Shown piece by piece: positions 47,456-56,490 of a DNA stretch of 64,000 nt. The stretch's first letter is position 1, and the number at the start of each line of letters is the position of its first letter. The stretch covers positions 22,735 through 86,734 of the forward strand of contig JAEUSB010000049.1 of the NCBI GenBank assembly GCA_016788865.1, given 5' to 3'. The stretch comes from Leptospirales bacterium. Its GTDB lineage: Bacteria > Spirochaetota > Leptospiria > Leptospirales > Leptonemataceae. The translations under genes were made by a program, and so were the position numbers. The notes beneath the pieces were generated by a model. It was not told the origin of the DNA and searched no databases. It saw only the letters and a program-made list of their open reading frames with translations.

Positions 47456-48454
47456 ATGCGCTACCCGTTTAAGAATCTCGTCTTTAAAGGCGGTGGCGTT
47501 CTGGGAGTCGCATACGCCGGAGTCGTTGAGGTTCTGGCAAGGGAGCGCATTCTCGATGAGGTGGAAAACCTTGCCGGGACATCAGCAGGCGCGATCGCCT
47601 CTCTCCTACTTTCACTGCGCTACGATGCGGCAACACTCAGGGAGATCATGCTGGAGTTGGATTTCAAACGTTTTACTGCCAAGGCTGAGCCGTTGCGTTT
47701 CCAGGATCGCTACGGTTGGTATTCGAGCGAACCGGTTCGCGAGTGGCTCGAAGAACGGATTCGCAAGGCCCGCGCGCCAGGTGAATTGTCCGGCAAGGAG
47801 ACATTTCAAGAATTCAAACAACTTGGCTGTCGAAATCTGCTTGTGTTTGCAACCAGTTTGAATACGCGAAGCAGTGTCGAATTCAGTGCCGCAAGAACCC
47901 CGGACGTTCGCGTTGTCGACGCCGTACTGGCGTCGCTTTCGATTCCCGGTTTTTTTCAATCGTTTCAATTTCCGGGAAACAATCCAAACAATCATATCTA
48001 TGTCGACGGCGGGGCGATTATGAACTTCCCAATTACAGCCTTTGATTTGCCGGTCAGAGACAAGCGCAGACCACCCCGGGCTAATCCTGAGACAATTGGA
48101 TTTCACCTGGAATTGCTTGGAACGGAAGCCCCGGCCAGCGACCTGGGCTTTGGAACGTTCGGAAAATGGGCCCAACTGTTGTATGAGACGGTTAAAGACC
48201 TGCAGTCCATGATGTTGCTCACCTATCCCGAACACTTTGAGCGCACCGTCTTCATCGACAACGGGGGGATTTCACCTATAGACTTTGAAATAACGTTGGA
48301 GCAGAAGCAATGGCTCATTGAAAGCGGTAAACAAGCCGTTGAGGGGTTTTTGAAGCTTTACAGATACAAGAATAGCTTTCGCTCGCGGGCTCTCCGAATG
48401 TTGATACGCTGGGGCAATAAACGCCGAGAATACTTTCCACCCAGGACAAAGTGA
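47456..48454 (+). CDS. Patatin-like phospholipase
   Basis: A 332-residue protein from ATG 47456, with GGAG about eight bases upstream. The oxyanion motif is GGGVLG (12-17), the nucleophile motif GTSAG contains Ser43, and DGG contains Asp184. This catalytic pair splits acyl esters of lipids. No signal peptide is seen. A much longer reading frame upstream overlaps mnmG and is not used. Confidence 0.88.
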   Translation: MRYPFKNLVFKGGGVLGVAYAGVVEVLARERILDEVENLAGTSAGAIASLLLSLRYDAATLREIMLELDFKRFTAKAEPLRFQDRYGWYSSEPVREWLEERIRKARAPGELSGKETFQEFKQLGCRNLLVFATSLNTRSSVEFSAARTPDVRVVDAVLASLSIPGFFQSFQFPGNNPNNHIYVDGGAIMNFPITAFDLPVRDKRRPPRANPETIGFHLELLGTEAPASDLGFGTFGKWAQLLYETVKDLQSMMLLTYPEHFERTVFIDNGGISPIDFEITLEQKQWLIESGKQAVEGFLKLYRYKNSFRSRALRMLIRWGNKRREYFPPRTK

Positions 48455-48604
48455 TTACGCCCTCTGGCCGTTGGCCAGCTCAGGCAATTCCCTGGTCAGC
48501 CTGGAAAAAGGTTGAAAATTGCAGCCCGGGCTATCTTATTAGCGCCGGATTTGACCGGAAGCCTCGAGCTTTAATTTGCCGGTCGAATCGGGAAAAGAGG
48601 AACT

Positions 48605-48982
48605 ATGAAAAAGAAAATTACGGGCATTCTCCTGGCCACGGCCATGCTTGTCGCCAGCGTGGGATATCTCTCCGCTGAGTCCGAGTATGATTTTTATCTA
48701 ACCAACGGAACCGGTTACGATATCGATGCAGTCTACATCTCCCCTTCCACCACCGAATCATGGGGCAACGATGTAATGGGCCAGGATATTCTGGGGAATG
48801 GACAGTCCGTCAAAATTGTTTTCCACCCATCTGCGCAGGCGGCTTCCTGGGATCTGAAAATCAAGTGGAGAGACCCAGGTTATCCAGGAGTTGTCTGGCA
48901 CAATCTGGACCTTGCCACGATCAACAAAATCACGTTGAAGTATAATCGCGAGACCGACACTACCTCAATCATCAAAGAATAG
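48605..48982 (+). CDS. Small secreted protein, unknown function
   Basis: A 125-residue protein with signal peptide MKKKITGILLATAMLVASV, cleaved near LSA-ES. The mature part is beta-rich (YDFYLTNGTGYDIDAVYIS ... QSVKIVFHPS ... SWDLKIKW). It has no cysteine. AGAGG is spaced well before the ATG. It stands alone with a weak terminator after it. I do not recognise a family. Confidence 0.75.
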   Translation: MKKKITGILLATAMLVASVGYLSAESEYDFYLTNGTGYDIDAVYISPSTTESWGNDVMGQDILGNGQSVKIVFHPSAQAASWDLKIKWRDPGYPGVVWHNLDLATINKITLKYNRETDTTSIIKE

Positions 48983-48998
48983 ACCAAACCGGATCAGG

Positions 48999-49013
48999 CC
49001 CCGCTCCTCGGGG
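48999..49013 (+). terminator. Possible terminator after the small secreted gene
   Basis: CCCCG/CGGGG with loop CTCCT, followed by TCTCGATCTTT, a poor T tract. It lies 16 bases after the stop codon. A short GC-rich stem only. Confidence 0.4.
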
Positions 49014-49078
49014 TCTCGATCTTTACCTGCCGCGCAAATAATAGTTTGCGTAACAAATCCCGGTGCAGACCATGCACC

Positions 49079-50293
49079 ATGCCATCTAAAGTAGCCATCA
49101 CGGGAATCGGACAAACGCGAACGCGCTTGAAGCGAAAGGACGTTAACTTTCCGGAAATGATGGGGGAAGCCGCTCAGCTTGCCCTGGCAGATGCGGAATT
49201 AACGCCGGATGACGTTGATCTCGTGCTCTTTGGCAGCGGCCCAGAAATGTTCGAAGGCGTCGGAGAGCCGGATCTCTGGGGCGCAGACAATACGTTTGGT
49301 GTCTATAAACCGCACTATCGAATTCAGACAGGCGGAACAGTTGGTGCCTCGACTACGATTGCCGGATGGTATATGGCAGCCTCGGGTTTGTTTGACACCA
49401 TTCTCGTCGTTGCGGGCAACAAGCTCGGTGAGTCTTCCGTTCAGAAAGGCCTTAGCCTGGTCTACTCTCCCACAATGGGTCGAGACTTTGCGGCTGGCGC
49501 CCCGTCTGCGGTTGCAAACCAGACTCGCATCTATATGAACAAATATCCCGTCGCCAAAGAAGAGCACTTCGCGAGAATCGGAACGATGATGCGCAAGAAC
49601 GCGCTGAATAATCCAAACGCGCAATTGAAGCTTCCACAAATCACCGAAGAACTGATGCTCAACATGTCCTGGTTGTCGACGCCGTTTCGCCTACTCGATT
49701 CCTGCCCTACCAGTGATGCTGCCTGTGCAATGGTTCTCCAGTCAGAGAAACTTGCGGACAAAGTGGAACGACCCAAAGCCTGGATCCAGGCGTGCTCTGC
49801 TGTTTCGGATGGAGTCAACTATCTCAATCGTGATTGGTCAGAGCCGGTTGCACTGAAGAAAGCGGCGGCCAATTGCTATGATGCTGTCGGTATCACCAAA
49901 CCCATAGATCAGCTCGATGTTGCGGAAATTTATGACGCATTCACCAGCCAGCACCTGATCTGGTATGAAGGATTGGGATTCTGTGAACCTGGCCGCGCCG
50001 GTCCGGACTTGATTGAAACGCGAGCCACGTCCATGACGGGCAAACTTCCGGTGAATCCGAGCGGCGGCGTACTCTCTAACAATGGAATCGGTGCATCCGC
50101 AATGATCCGGCAGGCTGAAGTTGCATTGCAACTCATGGGACGGGCCGGAGATCGTCAGGTTCCAGGCGTCGAGGTTGGTCTGGCACAGGGTTGGGGCGGT
50201 GCTATTCAATTTCATACAGTGATGATTCTTAGCAAAGAAAAGGACATTCAAGAGTCCTTTAAGAAGAGCGCAGCCAGAAAGGCTCAACGTTAG
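49079..50293 (+). CDS. Thiolase-fold protein lacking catalytic Cys and His (SCP-x/Ltp2-like)
   Basis: A 404-residue thiolase-like protein from ATG 49079. At the place of the nucleophilic Cys it has IQTGGTVGASTT (residues 82-93), so no Cys. The later GHP-type histidine is replaced by NPSGGVLSNNGIGAS. Normal thiolase chemistry is therefore not expected. Related proteins that lack these residues include Ltp2-type retro-aldolases, which work with a DUF35 partner; a DUF35 gene follows directly here. The frame also opens at TTG 49046. Confidence 0.8.
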   Translation: MPSKVAITGIGQTRTRLKRKDVNFPEMMGEAAQLALADAELTPDDVDLVLFGSGPEMFEGVGEPDLWGADNTFGVYKPHYRIQTGGTVGASTTIAGWYMAASGLFDTILVVAGNKLGESSVQKGLSLVYSPTMGRDFAAGAPSAVANQTRIYMNKYPVAKEEHFARIGTMMRKNALNNPNAQLKLPQITEELMLNMSWLSTPFRLLDSCPTSDAACAMVLQSEKLADKVERPKAWIQACSAVSDGVNYLNRDWSEPVALKKAAANCYDAVGITKPIDQLDVAEIYDAFTSQHLIWYEGLGFCEPGRAGPDLIETRATSMTGKLPVNPSGGVLSNNGIGASAMIRQAEVALQLMGRAGDRQVPGVEVGLAQGWGGAIQFHTVMILSKEKDIQESFKKSAARKAQR

Positions 50294-50327
50294 GCGACAA
50301 TTAAGATCCATATTGCGGGAGTATTCA

Positions 50328-50777
50328 GTGGAAGTAAAAATTCTAGATGGCAAGATAGAGAACGACTACAAATGGAATCCTGGTCAATCTGTTGGCCGTT
50401 TTCTCACCCAGATTCGCGAAAAGGAATTGATTGCGGTTCGGTGTACCAAGACCTCAAAAGTCTTTCTGCCGCCGCAATCCTGGTCTCCTTATGGCAATAT
50501 CAAGATGGATCGGTATCTTCCGATTACGGGCGAGCCTACTCTTGGAGCAGGAACAATTGTAAAAAACGCTCCCTGGAATGCTCCAGAGGGCGTCGAGCCT
50601 CCTTATATGCTCGCCGGGATTTCCTTTGCCGGCGTGGACAGCGATTTGATTCATCTGGTTGTCGCACCGGAACCAAAATTGAAGGCATTGAAACCCGGGG
50701 CAAAGTTGCGCGCCGTATGGAAAGAAGATCGGACCGGAACCATGCGTGACATCCTCTACTTCGAGCCAGCGGAATAA
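50328..50777 (+). CDS. DUF35 OB-fold protein without zinc ribbon
   Basis: A 149-residue DUF35 (ChsH2-like) protein. I start at GTG 50328 because GGGAG precedes it at a good distance; TTG 50313 is the alternative. The N-terminal zinc-ribbon region keeps only one Cys (VRCTKTSKVFLPPQ), so the usual CxxC pairs are lost. The OB-fold part is intact (LAGISFAGVDSDLIHLV). It lies between the thiolase-fold gene and the ligase gene, as expected for an acyl-CoA partner subunit. Confidence 0.82.
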   Translation: MEVKILDGKIENDYKWNPGQSVGRFLTQIREKELIAVRCTKTSKVFLPPQSWSPYGNIKMDRYLPITGEPTLGAGTIVKNAPWNAPEGVEPPYMLAGISFAGVDSDLIHLVVAPEPKLKALKPGAKLRAVWKEDRTGTMRDILYFEPAE

Positions 50778-50782
50778 TCAAA

Positions 50783-52783
50783 ATGACACTAGATATCGTA
50801 TCACCCTTCAAAACAATTCCGGCCATGATGTCAGACAGGGCCCAGAAGTTCCCGGAAAAGCCGTACCTGATCTTCGGCGAGAAGACCTATACGTACTCGC
50901 AATTTGATCTAGTTACGTCCAAAGCCGCAGGTGCGTTCAAGAAGCTCGGCGTTATGCCGGGAGATCGCATTGCAATCCTTATCCCGAATTCAGACGATTT
51001 TCTGTTTTGTTATTTTGGCGCAATGAAAGCGGGATGCGCTGCAGCTACCCTTAACACTTTGCTCAAAGCCGAAGAACTGGAGTTTATCATCAATGATTCC
51101 ATGGCCACCGTGCTGTGCACAACTCCGCATTACCTGAAGCTCCTTTCTTCTGTTCAAGAAAATCTAACAAACATAAAGCATATCATTCTGACCGAGCCGG
51201 CTGAGACCGGTACGTTCCAGATACTTGGCGATGCCATTACCGCGGCAGAACCATTTACGCATAACGTCCAACCTGACGACGATGCCGCAATGATCTACAC
51301 GTCCGGAACCACCGGGCATCCCAAAGGTGTGGTGCTGACGCACGCAAATATTCTCTACAATAGCTACGTGGCGCCACGGTTCATCGATCTGCAAAAGGAC
51401 GATGTCTCTCTTTGCATTATGCCACTGTTTCATGTGAATGCGCAGATCGCGTCCATGATGGCTACTATGCAGGCGGGGGCCACGGTGGTACTCGAGGAGA
51501 TGTTTAAACCTCGGTCGTTCATCAAGACTCTCAAGAAATACAAATGCACGACGTTTAGCGGCGTTCCCACCATTTACAGTTATCTGAATGACATGAAAGA
51601 AGCAGAAGGCGAGGATTTGAGTTTCCTCAAAGCCTGCATTTGCGGCGCCGCGCCCATGCCAGTCGAGGTTTTCCAAACTTTTGAGAGAAAGTTTGGCGCT
51701 AAGATCATTGAGGGCTATGGCCTTTCCGAAGGAACGTGCGTCTCCTCATTGAATCCGATTAATGGCGTCCGGAAGATTGGATCGATTGGAATCCCCATAG
51801 ATGGCCAGGAAATGGGAATCTGGGACGACGATGGCAATTCTATGCCCGTTGGCCAGATTGGAGAAATTGTTATCAAAGGTCCTAACGTAATGAAGGGCTA
51901 TTACAACAATCCGGAGGCCAGCGCAAAGGCGCTCTCCAACGGTTGGCTTCGGACCGGTGACCTCGGGTATCGCGACCAGGATGGATATTATTTCATCTCC
52001 GGCCGGAAGAAAGAAATGATCATTCGGGGCGGAGAGAATATCTATCCACGTGAAATCGAAGAAGTTCTGTATGAGATGCCGGACGTTCAGGATTGTGCAG
52101 TCGTAGGTTTGCCGGACAAGAAGTACGGCGAAGAAGTAGCCGCATTCATTATTTTGAAGGGTGGCTCAAGCGCAGATGAGAAGGCCATCAAGAACTATCT
52201 CAGGACAAAGATCGCCGACTTCAAAAGACCGCGCATCATTGAAATCGTTACGGATCTTCCGCGCACCGCCACAGGCAAGATACAGAAGAACAAGATCGTA
52301 GAAGAGCATGTGGGTAACATGCAACTGATCTCCAAGGTCGATGGCAAGGTGCTGATTCCTTACAAGTGGGTCTACGGAAAGACTCTCGCTCGGTTCTACT
52401 CGGGGATGAAAGAAGAAGGAAAGTTCTACGGAACTTACCGGAAGGGTTGCACTCGATGTAATGATGCAGTGCAATGTCCGCCCAAGTCTTATTGTGGAAT
52501 TTGTCATGAGGAATGCAAAGATTGGAAGGAGCTGCCTAACCGGGGCGTTCTCGAGAGTTTTACAACCGTTTACATGGAATTCCCCGGACAACCAACCAAG
52601 CCTCCGTATACCTACGGGTATATTAAGCTTGAGGGAGCGTCGACCCATCTCTATCACATGATTCGCGAGATTGAAGAAAAAGATATTCGCGTTGGGATGA
52701 AGGTTGAACCGGTCTGGACGGAACAGGAAAAGCGTAAAGGCAACCTTTACGACATCCAGTATTTCCGGCCCCTCAAGAGCTAA
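50783..52783 (+). CDS. Acyl-CoA ligase fused to a zinc-ribbon DUF35 domain
   Basis: A 666-residue fusion. Residues 1-530 are an AMP-forming acyl-CoA ligase with YTSGTTGHPKG (near 173), GYGLSEG, GWLRTGDLGYRD and the catalytic lysine in PRTATGKIQ. Residues about 550-666 are a DUF35 domain with a complete zinc ribbon, Cys556, Cys559, Cys571 and Cys574. The ligase would activate a fatty or steroid-like acid to its CoA ester. The domain would pair with the thiolase-fold protein. It starts five bases after the DUF35 gene. Confidence 0.88.
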   Translation: MTLDIVSPFKTIPAMMSDRAQKFPEKPYLIFGEKTYTYSQFDLVTSKAAGAFKKLGVMPGDRIAILIPNSDDFLFCYFGAMKAGCAAATLNTLLKAEELEFIINDSMATVLCTTPHYLKLLSSVQENLTNIKHIILTEPAETGTFQILGDAITAAEPFTHNVQPDDDAAMIYTSGTTGHPKGVVLTHANILYNSYVAPRFIDLQKDDVSLCIMPLFHVNAQIASMMATMQAGATVVLEEMFKPRSFIKTLKKYKCTTFSGVPTIYSYLNDMKEAEGEDLSFLKACICGAAPMPVEVFQTFERKFGAKIIEGYGLSEGTCVSSLNPINGVRKIGSIGIPIDGQEMGIWDDDGNSMPVGQIGEIVIKGPNVMKGYYNNPEASAKALSNGWLRTGDLGYRDQDGYYFISGRKKEMIIRGGENIYPREIEEVLYEMPDVQDCAVVGLPDKKYGEEVAAFIILKGGSSADEKAIKNYLRTKIADFKRPRIIEIVTDLPRTATGKIQKNKIVEEHVGNMQLISKVDGKVLIPYKWVYGKTLARFYSGMKEEGKFYGTYRKGCTRCNDAVQCPPKSYCGICHEECKDWKELPNRGVLESFTTVYMEFPGQPTKPPYTYGYIKLEGASTHLYHMIREIEEKDIRVGMKVEPVWTEQEKRKGNLYDIQYFRPLKS

Positions 52784-52886
52784 GTATGAGGCCTGAACGG
52801 CCTCTGCTTTTGCGACGCGTCCCGAAAAGAAGATTTGGTTTTGTTTTACAATTGCAGGCGCGAGACGCTCTTGCTGATTGTGAATA

Positions 52887-53780
52887 ATGTCCTTTTCCGG
52901 CCCTGGTATCTTAATTGCGGCCACGACGCTAATCCAGATTGCAATCTTCTCTTCGCCTCTTTTTGATTCAACTATCACTACAACGGAAGTGAAGGGAATG
53001 CAGTTCATAGGAACTGTGATTACTGCATGGGCTGCGATCGTAACGGAACGACTAAAGCCAAAGCATCTGTTGGTTGGCATTGGCATCTATCTTGTTGTCA
53101 TTCTTACAGAAGTGATCGCGGTGTGGTCATGGTTTCGTGGATACTTTCCGTTTCTTCCTCTGGCCCGCAGCTCAATGTCACCAGAAATCTTGCCCGTGCT
53201 CTACTCGCAGATTCCAACAGGAATACTATTCCAGCTTGCTTGCGCTGGAATCATAAGCGCGGGGCTCTGGATGAAGGCAAATCGTGCTCCATATATAATA
53301 AGGCGGGCGGGCACAAATCGTCAGGAACAGGACCATCTCTTTGACCTTCGCGAACTTGTAGTTTCAGACGGAATGACGAATTTCAAATATGTCAGTCTTC
53401 AACGTGTTTGCCCGGGCATTGTTCTTGAATTCAGGGGGGACATTCTTGCCTATCTGCGTTACGTCGTAATCGAGAACTTTTTGGTAGTGTTTGATTTGAT
53501 CATCTTGCCGGATGCGCGTCGGATACCGCACAGCCAGCATTTGCCGGAACTAATGATCAAGCTGGCGCAACAGCCAGGAATAGAGAAACTCAAGGTAGTC
53601 GCAGCACTCCCCGCTCATGACGTCGATGATATCCAGAGGGCGGTCCTGGTTTCCTGCGGTTTTGACACGATCGAGCCCGATCAGGGCCTGGCGCGGAGCT
53701 TCCATGGTTTCAAACTGGATGGATTCGAAGATTGGCGGCCGTTTGGTGGCGATTTTCAGTTCTGGCAGCGGACATCCTGA
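52887..53780 (+). CDS. Membrane protein with soluble C-terminal domain, unknown
   Basis: A 297-residue protein. Three or four hydrophobic segments lie in the first 125 residues; the remaining 170 residues are soluble and end with aromatic-rich sequence (FEDWRPFGGDFQFWQRTS). No catalytic motif is recognised. It is a single gene with 103 bases upstream. Confidence 0.6.
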   Translation: MSFSGPGILIAATTLIQIAIFSSPLFDSTITTTEVKGMQFIGTVITAWAAIVTERLKPKHLLVGIGIYLVVILTEVIAVWSWFRGYFPFLPLARSSMSPEILPVLYSQIPTGILFQLACAGIISAGLWMKANRAPYIIRRAGTNRQEQDHLFDLRELVVSDGMTNFKYVSLQRVCPGIVLEFRGDILAYLRYVVIENFLVVFDLIILPDARRIPHSQHLPELMIKLAQQPGIEKLKVVAALPAHDVDDIQRAVLVSCGFDTIEPDQGLARSFHGFKLDGFEDWRPFGGDFQFWQRTS

Positions 53781-53812
53781 CTCCCGTCCTGTCAAAATTT
53801 CAGGCCATTCGC

Positions 53813-53835
53813 AAAAAAACGGGCTTAAACAGCCC
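53813..53835 (-). terminator. Minus-strand intrinsic terminator
   Basis: Read on the minus strand this is GGGCT-GTTTA-AGCCC followed by G and seven T's (genome-strand A tract at 53813-53819). It has the shape of an intrinsic terminator. The minus-strand gene upstream is the metalloprotease, so its transcript would run antisense across hsp20 before reaching this site. Confidence 0.45.
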
Positions 53836-53907
53836 AAAGCTAAAAGATCTTACTGGCACGGCCCATGCAATAAGGGGTTCGAACACATGTTCAGGAGGAT
53901 ACAAAAT

Positions 53908-54318
53908 ATGAGTACACTAATGAGACTGCCTTCACTTTTCAATCTGGCAGATGACTTTGATCAAGTGTTCCGCAACGAGGTTCAAAGCCATACTCCACCG
54001 ATTGAGATCAAGAAGGGAGAAAAGGAATATCGCGTCACAGCCTACCTTCCAGGTGTTAAGCGTGAGAATCTGAACGTAACCGTTGAGAATGGAACACTGA
54101 CCCTGTCAGGCAAGTACGACCGCAAGGAAGAGAAGGACCTGCAAACAGTTCGCTCGGAACTTGTAACGTATGCGGAGTTTAAGCGTGTGCTAAAGATCGA
54201 TCAAAACAGCTTTGATGCTGACCAGATCGAGGCGCAACTGACCGATGGTGTTCTGGAACTGCGTCTGCCAATCAAAGCAAGCGTACAACCAAAACAAATC
54301 GAAGTAAAAGTCAACTAA
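53908..54318 (+). CDS. Small heat-shock protein (Hsp20)
   Basis: A 136-residue alpha-crystallin-type chaperone that holds unfolded proteins. The conserved region spans about residues 35-125 (YLPGVKRENLNVTVENGTLTLSG, then LTDGVLELRLPI). The start is ATG 53908 because AGGAGG lies at 53893-53898; the longer frame upstream is a shadow of the neighbouring gene. A strong terminator follows. Confidence 0.92.
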   Translation: MSTLMRLPSLFNLADDFDQVFRNEVQSHTPPIEIKKGEKEYRVTAYLPGVKRENLNVTVENGTLTLSGKYDRKEEKDLQTVRSELVTYAEFKRVLKIDQNSFDADQIEAQLTDGVLELRLPIKASVQPKQIEVKVN

Positions 54319-54348
54319 CGTTACTCTTTCAGTATCGCTACTCGACCC

Positions 54349-54379
54349 AGGCGGCCCCAGTGGCCGCCTTTCTTTTTTT
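54349..54379 (+). terminator. Intrinsic terminator after hsp20
   Basis: Perfect eight-base stem AGGCGGCC/GGCCGCCT with a five-base loop CCAGT, followed by TTCTTTTTTT. A textbook intrinsic terminator for the plus strand, 30 bases after the hsp20 stop. Confidence 0.92.
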
Positions 54380-54385
54380 GCGGGG

Positions 54386-55420
54386 TTAATTCCAGCCGTT
54401 GTTGAGAAGCCCCTGTATTGTTTCACGCTTCTTCTGGAGGGCCTGAAGCAGAATTCTATCACGTGCAAGCACCTGCTCTCCCGAGGAATCGATTAGTCGA
54501 ACGGTATAGGGTTTCTTCATCAGCACAGTGTGGATGTATAGGGCAAAGGTTTCCGCAAAATCCTCATGGGGATCTACACAGGCATACAATGTAGGCAGAT
54601 CCGTTTTAGCCAGTTTTGCGTAGATGTCTTTTGCAGCGCTCATGGGAAACGGCGGGGGCCTTCGGTAAAACTTTACACGACCTCGCTCCGGAAACTCCGC
54701 ATCGAACCGTGTCACCACGGGTGTCGTCCAACTGAGTTTCGCAAAGTGTGAATTCAGCGAGAGGTGTTCCTCTGTAAAAGGCGGCATGGTGTGCGATAAC
54801 TGGCTGGCGACATGGCCCAGCTCATGCAGCAAAATAAACCGCATTCCGGCTGCCGAGGTATTGGAACCGGGTTCTTCTATTTGAATACTGAAAGTTTTGC
54901 CGGCTTCAGGCGCAAAGAGCGTCTGCTCCTTGGCTGTGATCCATTCATTCGCGGGCGTCTCAAACATTTCTGTATCAAGAAAGAGAAAGCCGAACTCAGG
55001 TTGCATCGAATCATTGTAGGCCACCCCGGCCATCGCAGAGCCACCGAGTTCTCTTGTGGTGAAGATCGCCGCTATGTTCCCCTCAAGAAACTTCTTCACG
55101 TATGGAGGTAAGTTTTCCAGTTCTTTGATCAAAGCGGCTCGTCGTTCCGGCGTAAGCTCGGCTGGCTGCGGCTTTTCGTCGAACCCATCGAGCTCATTCC
55201 ATTTTGCGACGTAGGCAATCCCAATAGGATCAATAGGACGGATTCGTTCTGAAAGCGATGTCTCTCGCCAGGAAGTATCCCAATTTTTGGCCAGTGTCGC
55301 TGGAATCTTACCGAACACCTGTGCTCCAGGGTTCGGTGCCTTCGCTGTGCACCAGGCTTGAGTAAGTAGAATCCCTGAGACGGCCAGGGCCATGCTCCAG
55401 ACCTTGAATGAGAAACGCAT
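54386..55420 (-). CDS. Secreted zinc metalloprotease-like protein
   Basis: A 344-residue protein from ATG 55420. A signal peptide ends with QAWC (Cys24, possible lipobox). HELGH gives His199, Glu200 and His203 of a zinc site, and HEDFAETFALY downstream probably gives the third ligand. The frame extends 28 codons further upstream, where no signal is seen. It resembles gluzincin-type peptidases, but no exact family is recognised. It faces the secreted lipase across a 174-base divergent gap. Confidence 0.7.
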   Translation of the reverse strand: MRFSFKVWSMALAVSGILLTQAWCTAKAPNPGAQVFGKIPATLAKNWDTSWRETSLSERIRPIDPIGIAYVAKWNELDGFDEKPQPAELTPERRAALIKELENLPPYVKKFLEGNIAAIFTTRELGGSAMAGVAYNDSMQPEFGFLFLDTEMFETPANEWITAKEQTLFAPEAGKTFSIQIEEPGSNTSAAGMRFILLHELGHVASQLSHTMPPFTEEHLSLNSHFAKLSWTTPVVTRFDAEFPERGRVKFYRRPPPFPMSAAKDIYAKLAKTDLPTLYACVDPHEDFAETFALYIHTVLMKKPYTVRLIDSSGEQVLARDRILLQALQKKRETIQGLLNNGWN

Positions 55421-55594
55421 GGATGACTTGCGAATTTCCGGATCGAGATTGCAAGAACATAGCAAATCGTCCTCAGACACATTTTTTTTTGTGCATTGCT
55501 TCATATTTTCATTGACCGATTCCAGTCAGTGGTGCATACCCGTGCAGGTCGTTGGAGTCGGGGAAGGCTCCAATGCACCAAAAATGGGGGAAAA

Positions 55595-56404
55595 ATGAAA
55601 AAGGCTCTTAGCTTAGCTTTGTTTCTGGTCGCGCTTTCAAGCGTATCGGCTGGAGAATATGTCGTGTTTGTACACGGACGTTCGGGAAATCACTGCGGAA
55701 CCAGCACAACCGACGTTAACAACTATTGGGGAACTGCAAAAAACATCTCCACAACACTTACAAAATACTTTGTAGGATATGATGGAGCTTCAGATCCACG
55801 CACCTGGGGAAGTTGCCGTGCGCAAACCAACCTTTACACAGTACTGGAAGCAACCTGCAAAGGCGCCAACAGTTGCGTGATCATCTGCCACAGCGCGGGA
55901 TGCTATGCATCTGAGTATTTCCTGTCCAATTCAACTGCGACTTATAACGTTAAACGCATTCTTGCATCTTCCAGCGCTGCTGGCGGATCGGAACTTGCGA
56001 ACGCTGCCTTCTGGGCATCAAACGATATGGTTTCTGCGCTCAAAACTGGAAACGCACGTGGATCTTATAACCACAACAACATGAAAGGAATTGGCGTTTA
56101 TGCAATCGCTGGTTTCAAAGGAACTCTGACTGGAGCTTCCGTCATCATGGGCGGCGAGGATGATGGAGCTGTTGCGTTTCACTCTACCTGCGGAATCAAC
56201 ACAACGGGAAGCTACAACAACTGCCTCAGCGGCACACGCTACAGCTACCACTACATCTGGAATGTTGTGGCAAACAACAGCTGGGATTCTGGTAAGAACG
56301 GATACTACAGAACACACGTTGGTGACGGCAGCGATGCAATCAACACGGCAACAAAGGGCGAATACACTGATTGCAAAAACGGCGGCTACGCTGGTTGCAA
56401 ATAA
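55595..56404 (+). CDS. Secreted lipase-like alpha/beta hydrolase
   Basis: A 269-residue secreted protein (signal peptide to about SSVSA-G) with GGGGGA just before ATG 55595. FVHGRSG forms the oxyanion region. The nucleophile motif is CHSAGC, with Ser100 and a Cys where most lipases have Gly. Eight or more cysteines suggest disulphides. A His near the C-terminus (YYRTHVGDG) probably completes the triad. The 174-base region upstream is divergent and should hold promoters for both sides. Confidence 0.78.
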   Translation: MKKALSLALFLVALSSVSAGEYVVFVHGRSGNHCGTSTTDVNNYWGTAKNISTTLTKYFVGYDGASDPRTWGSCRAQTNLYTVLEATCKGANSCVIICHSAGCYASEYFLSNSTATYNVKRILASSSAAGGSELANAAFWASNDMVSALKTGNARGSYNHNNMKGIGVYAIAGFKGTLTGASVIMGGEDDGAVAFHSTCGINTTGSYNNCLSGTRYSYHYIWNVVANNSWDSGKNGYYRTHVGDGSDAINTATKGEYTDCKNGGYAGCK

Positions 56405-56429
56405 TCGTCTAGAGACTTTCTAGCAAGAG

Positions 56430-56456
56430 AAGCCCTCGGAAGAGGGCTTTTTTTTT
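56430..56456 (+). terminator. Intrinsic terminator after the lipase gene
   Basis: AAGCCCTC/GAGGGCTT with loop GGAA, the last two stem bases merging into a run of nine T's. It starts 26 bases after the stop codon. Confidence 0.92.
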
Positions 56457-56490
56457 CACAACAAAGCGCGCATTAACACAAGGAATATAC

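Noticed and set aside
53617..53907. Upstream extension of the Hsp20 frame
   Set aside because: It overlaps the preceding gene in another frame; AGGAGG precedes ATG 53908.
54386..55504. The full frame as one cytoplasmic metalloprotease from 55504
   Set aside because: The signal peptide only appears from Met29 (55420); the earlier part looks like untranslated sequence.
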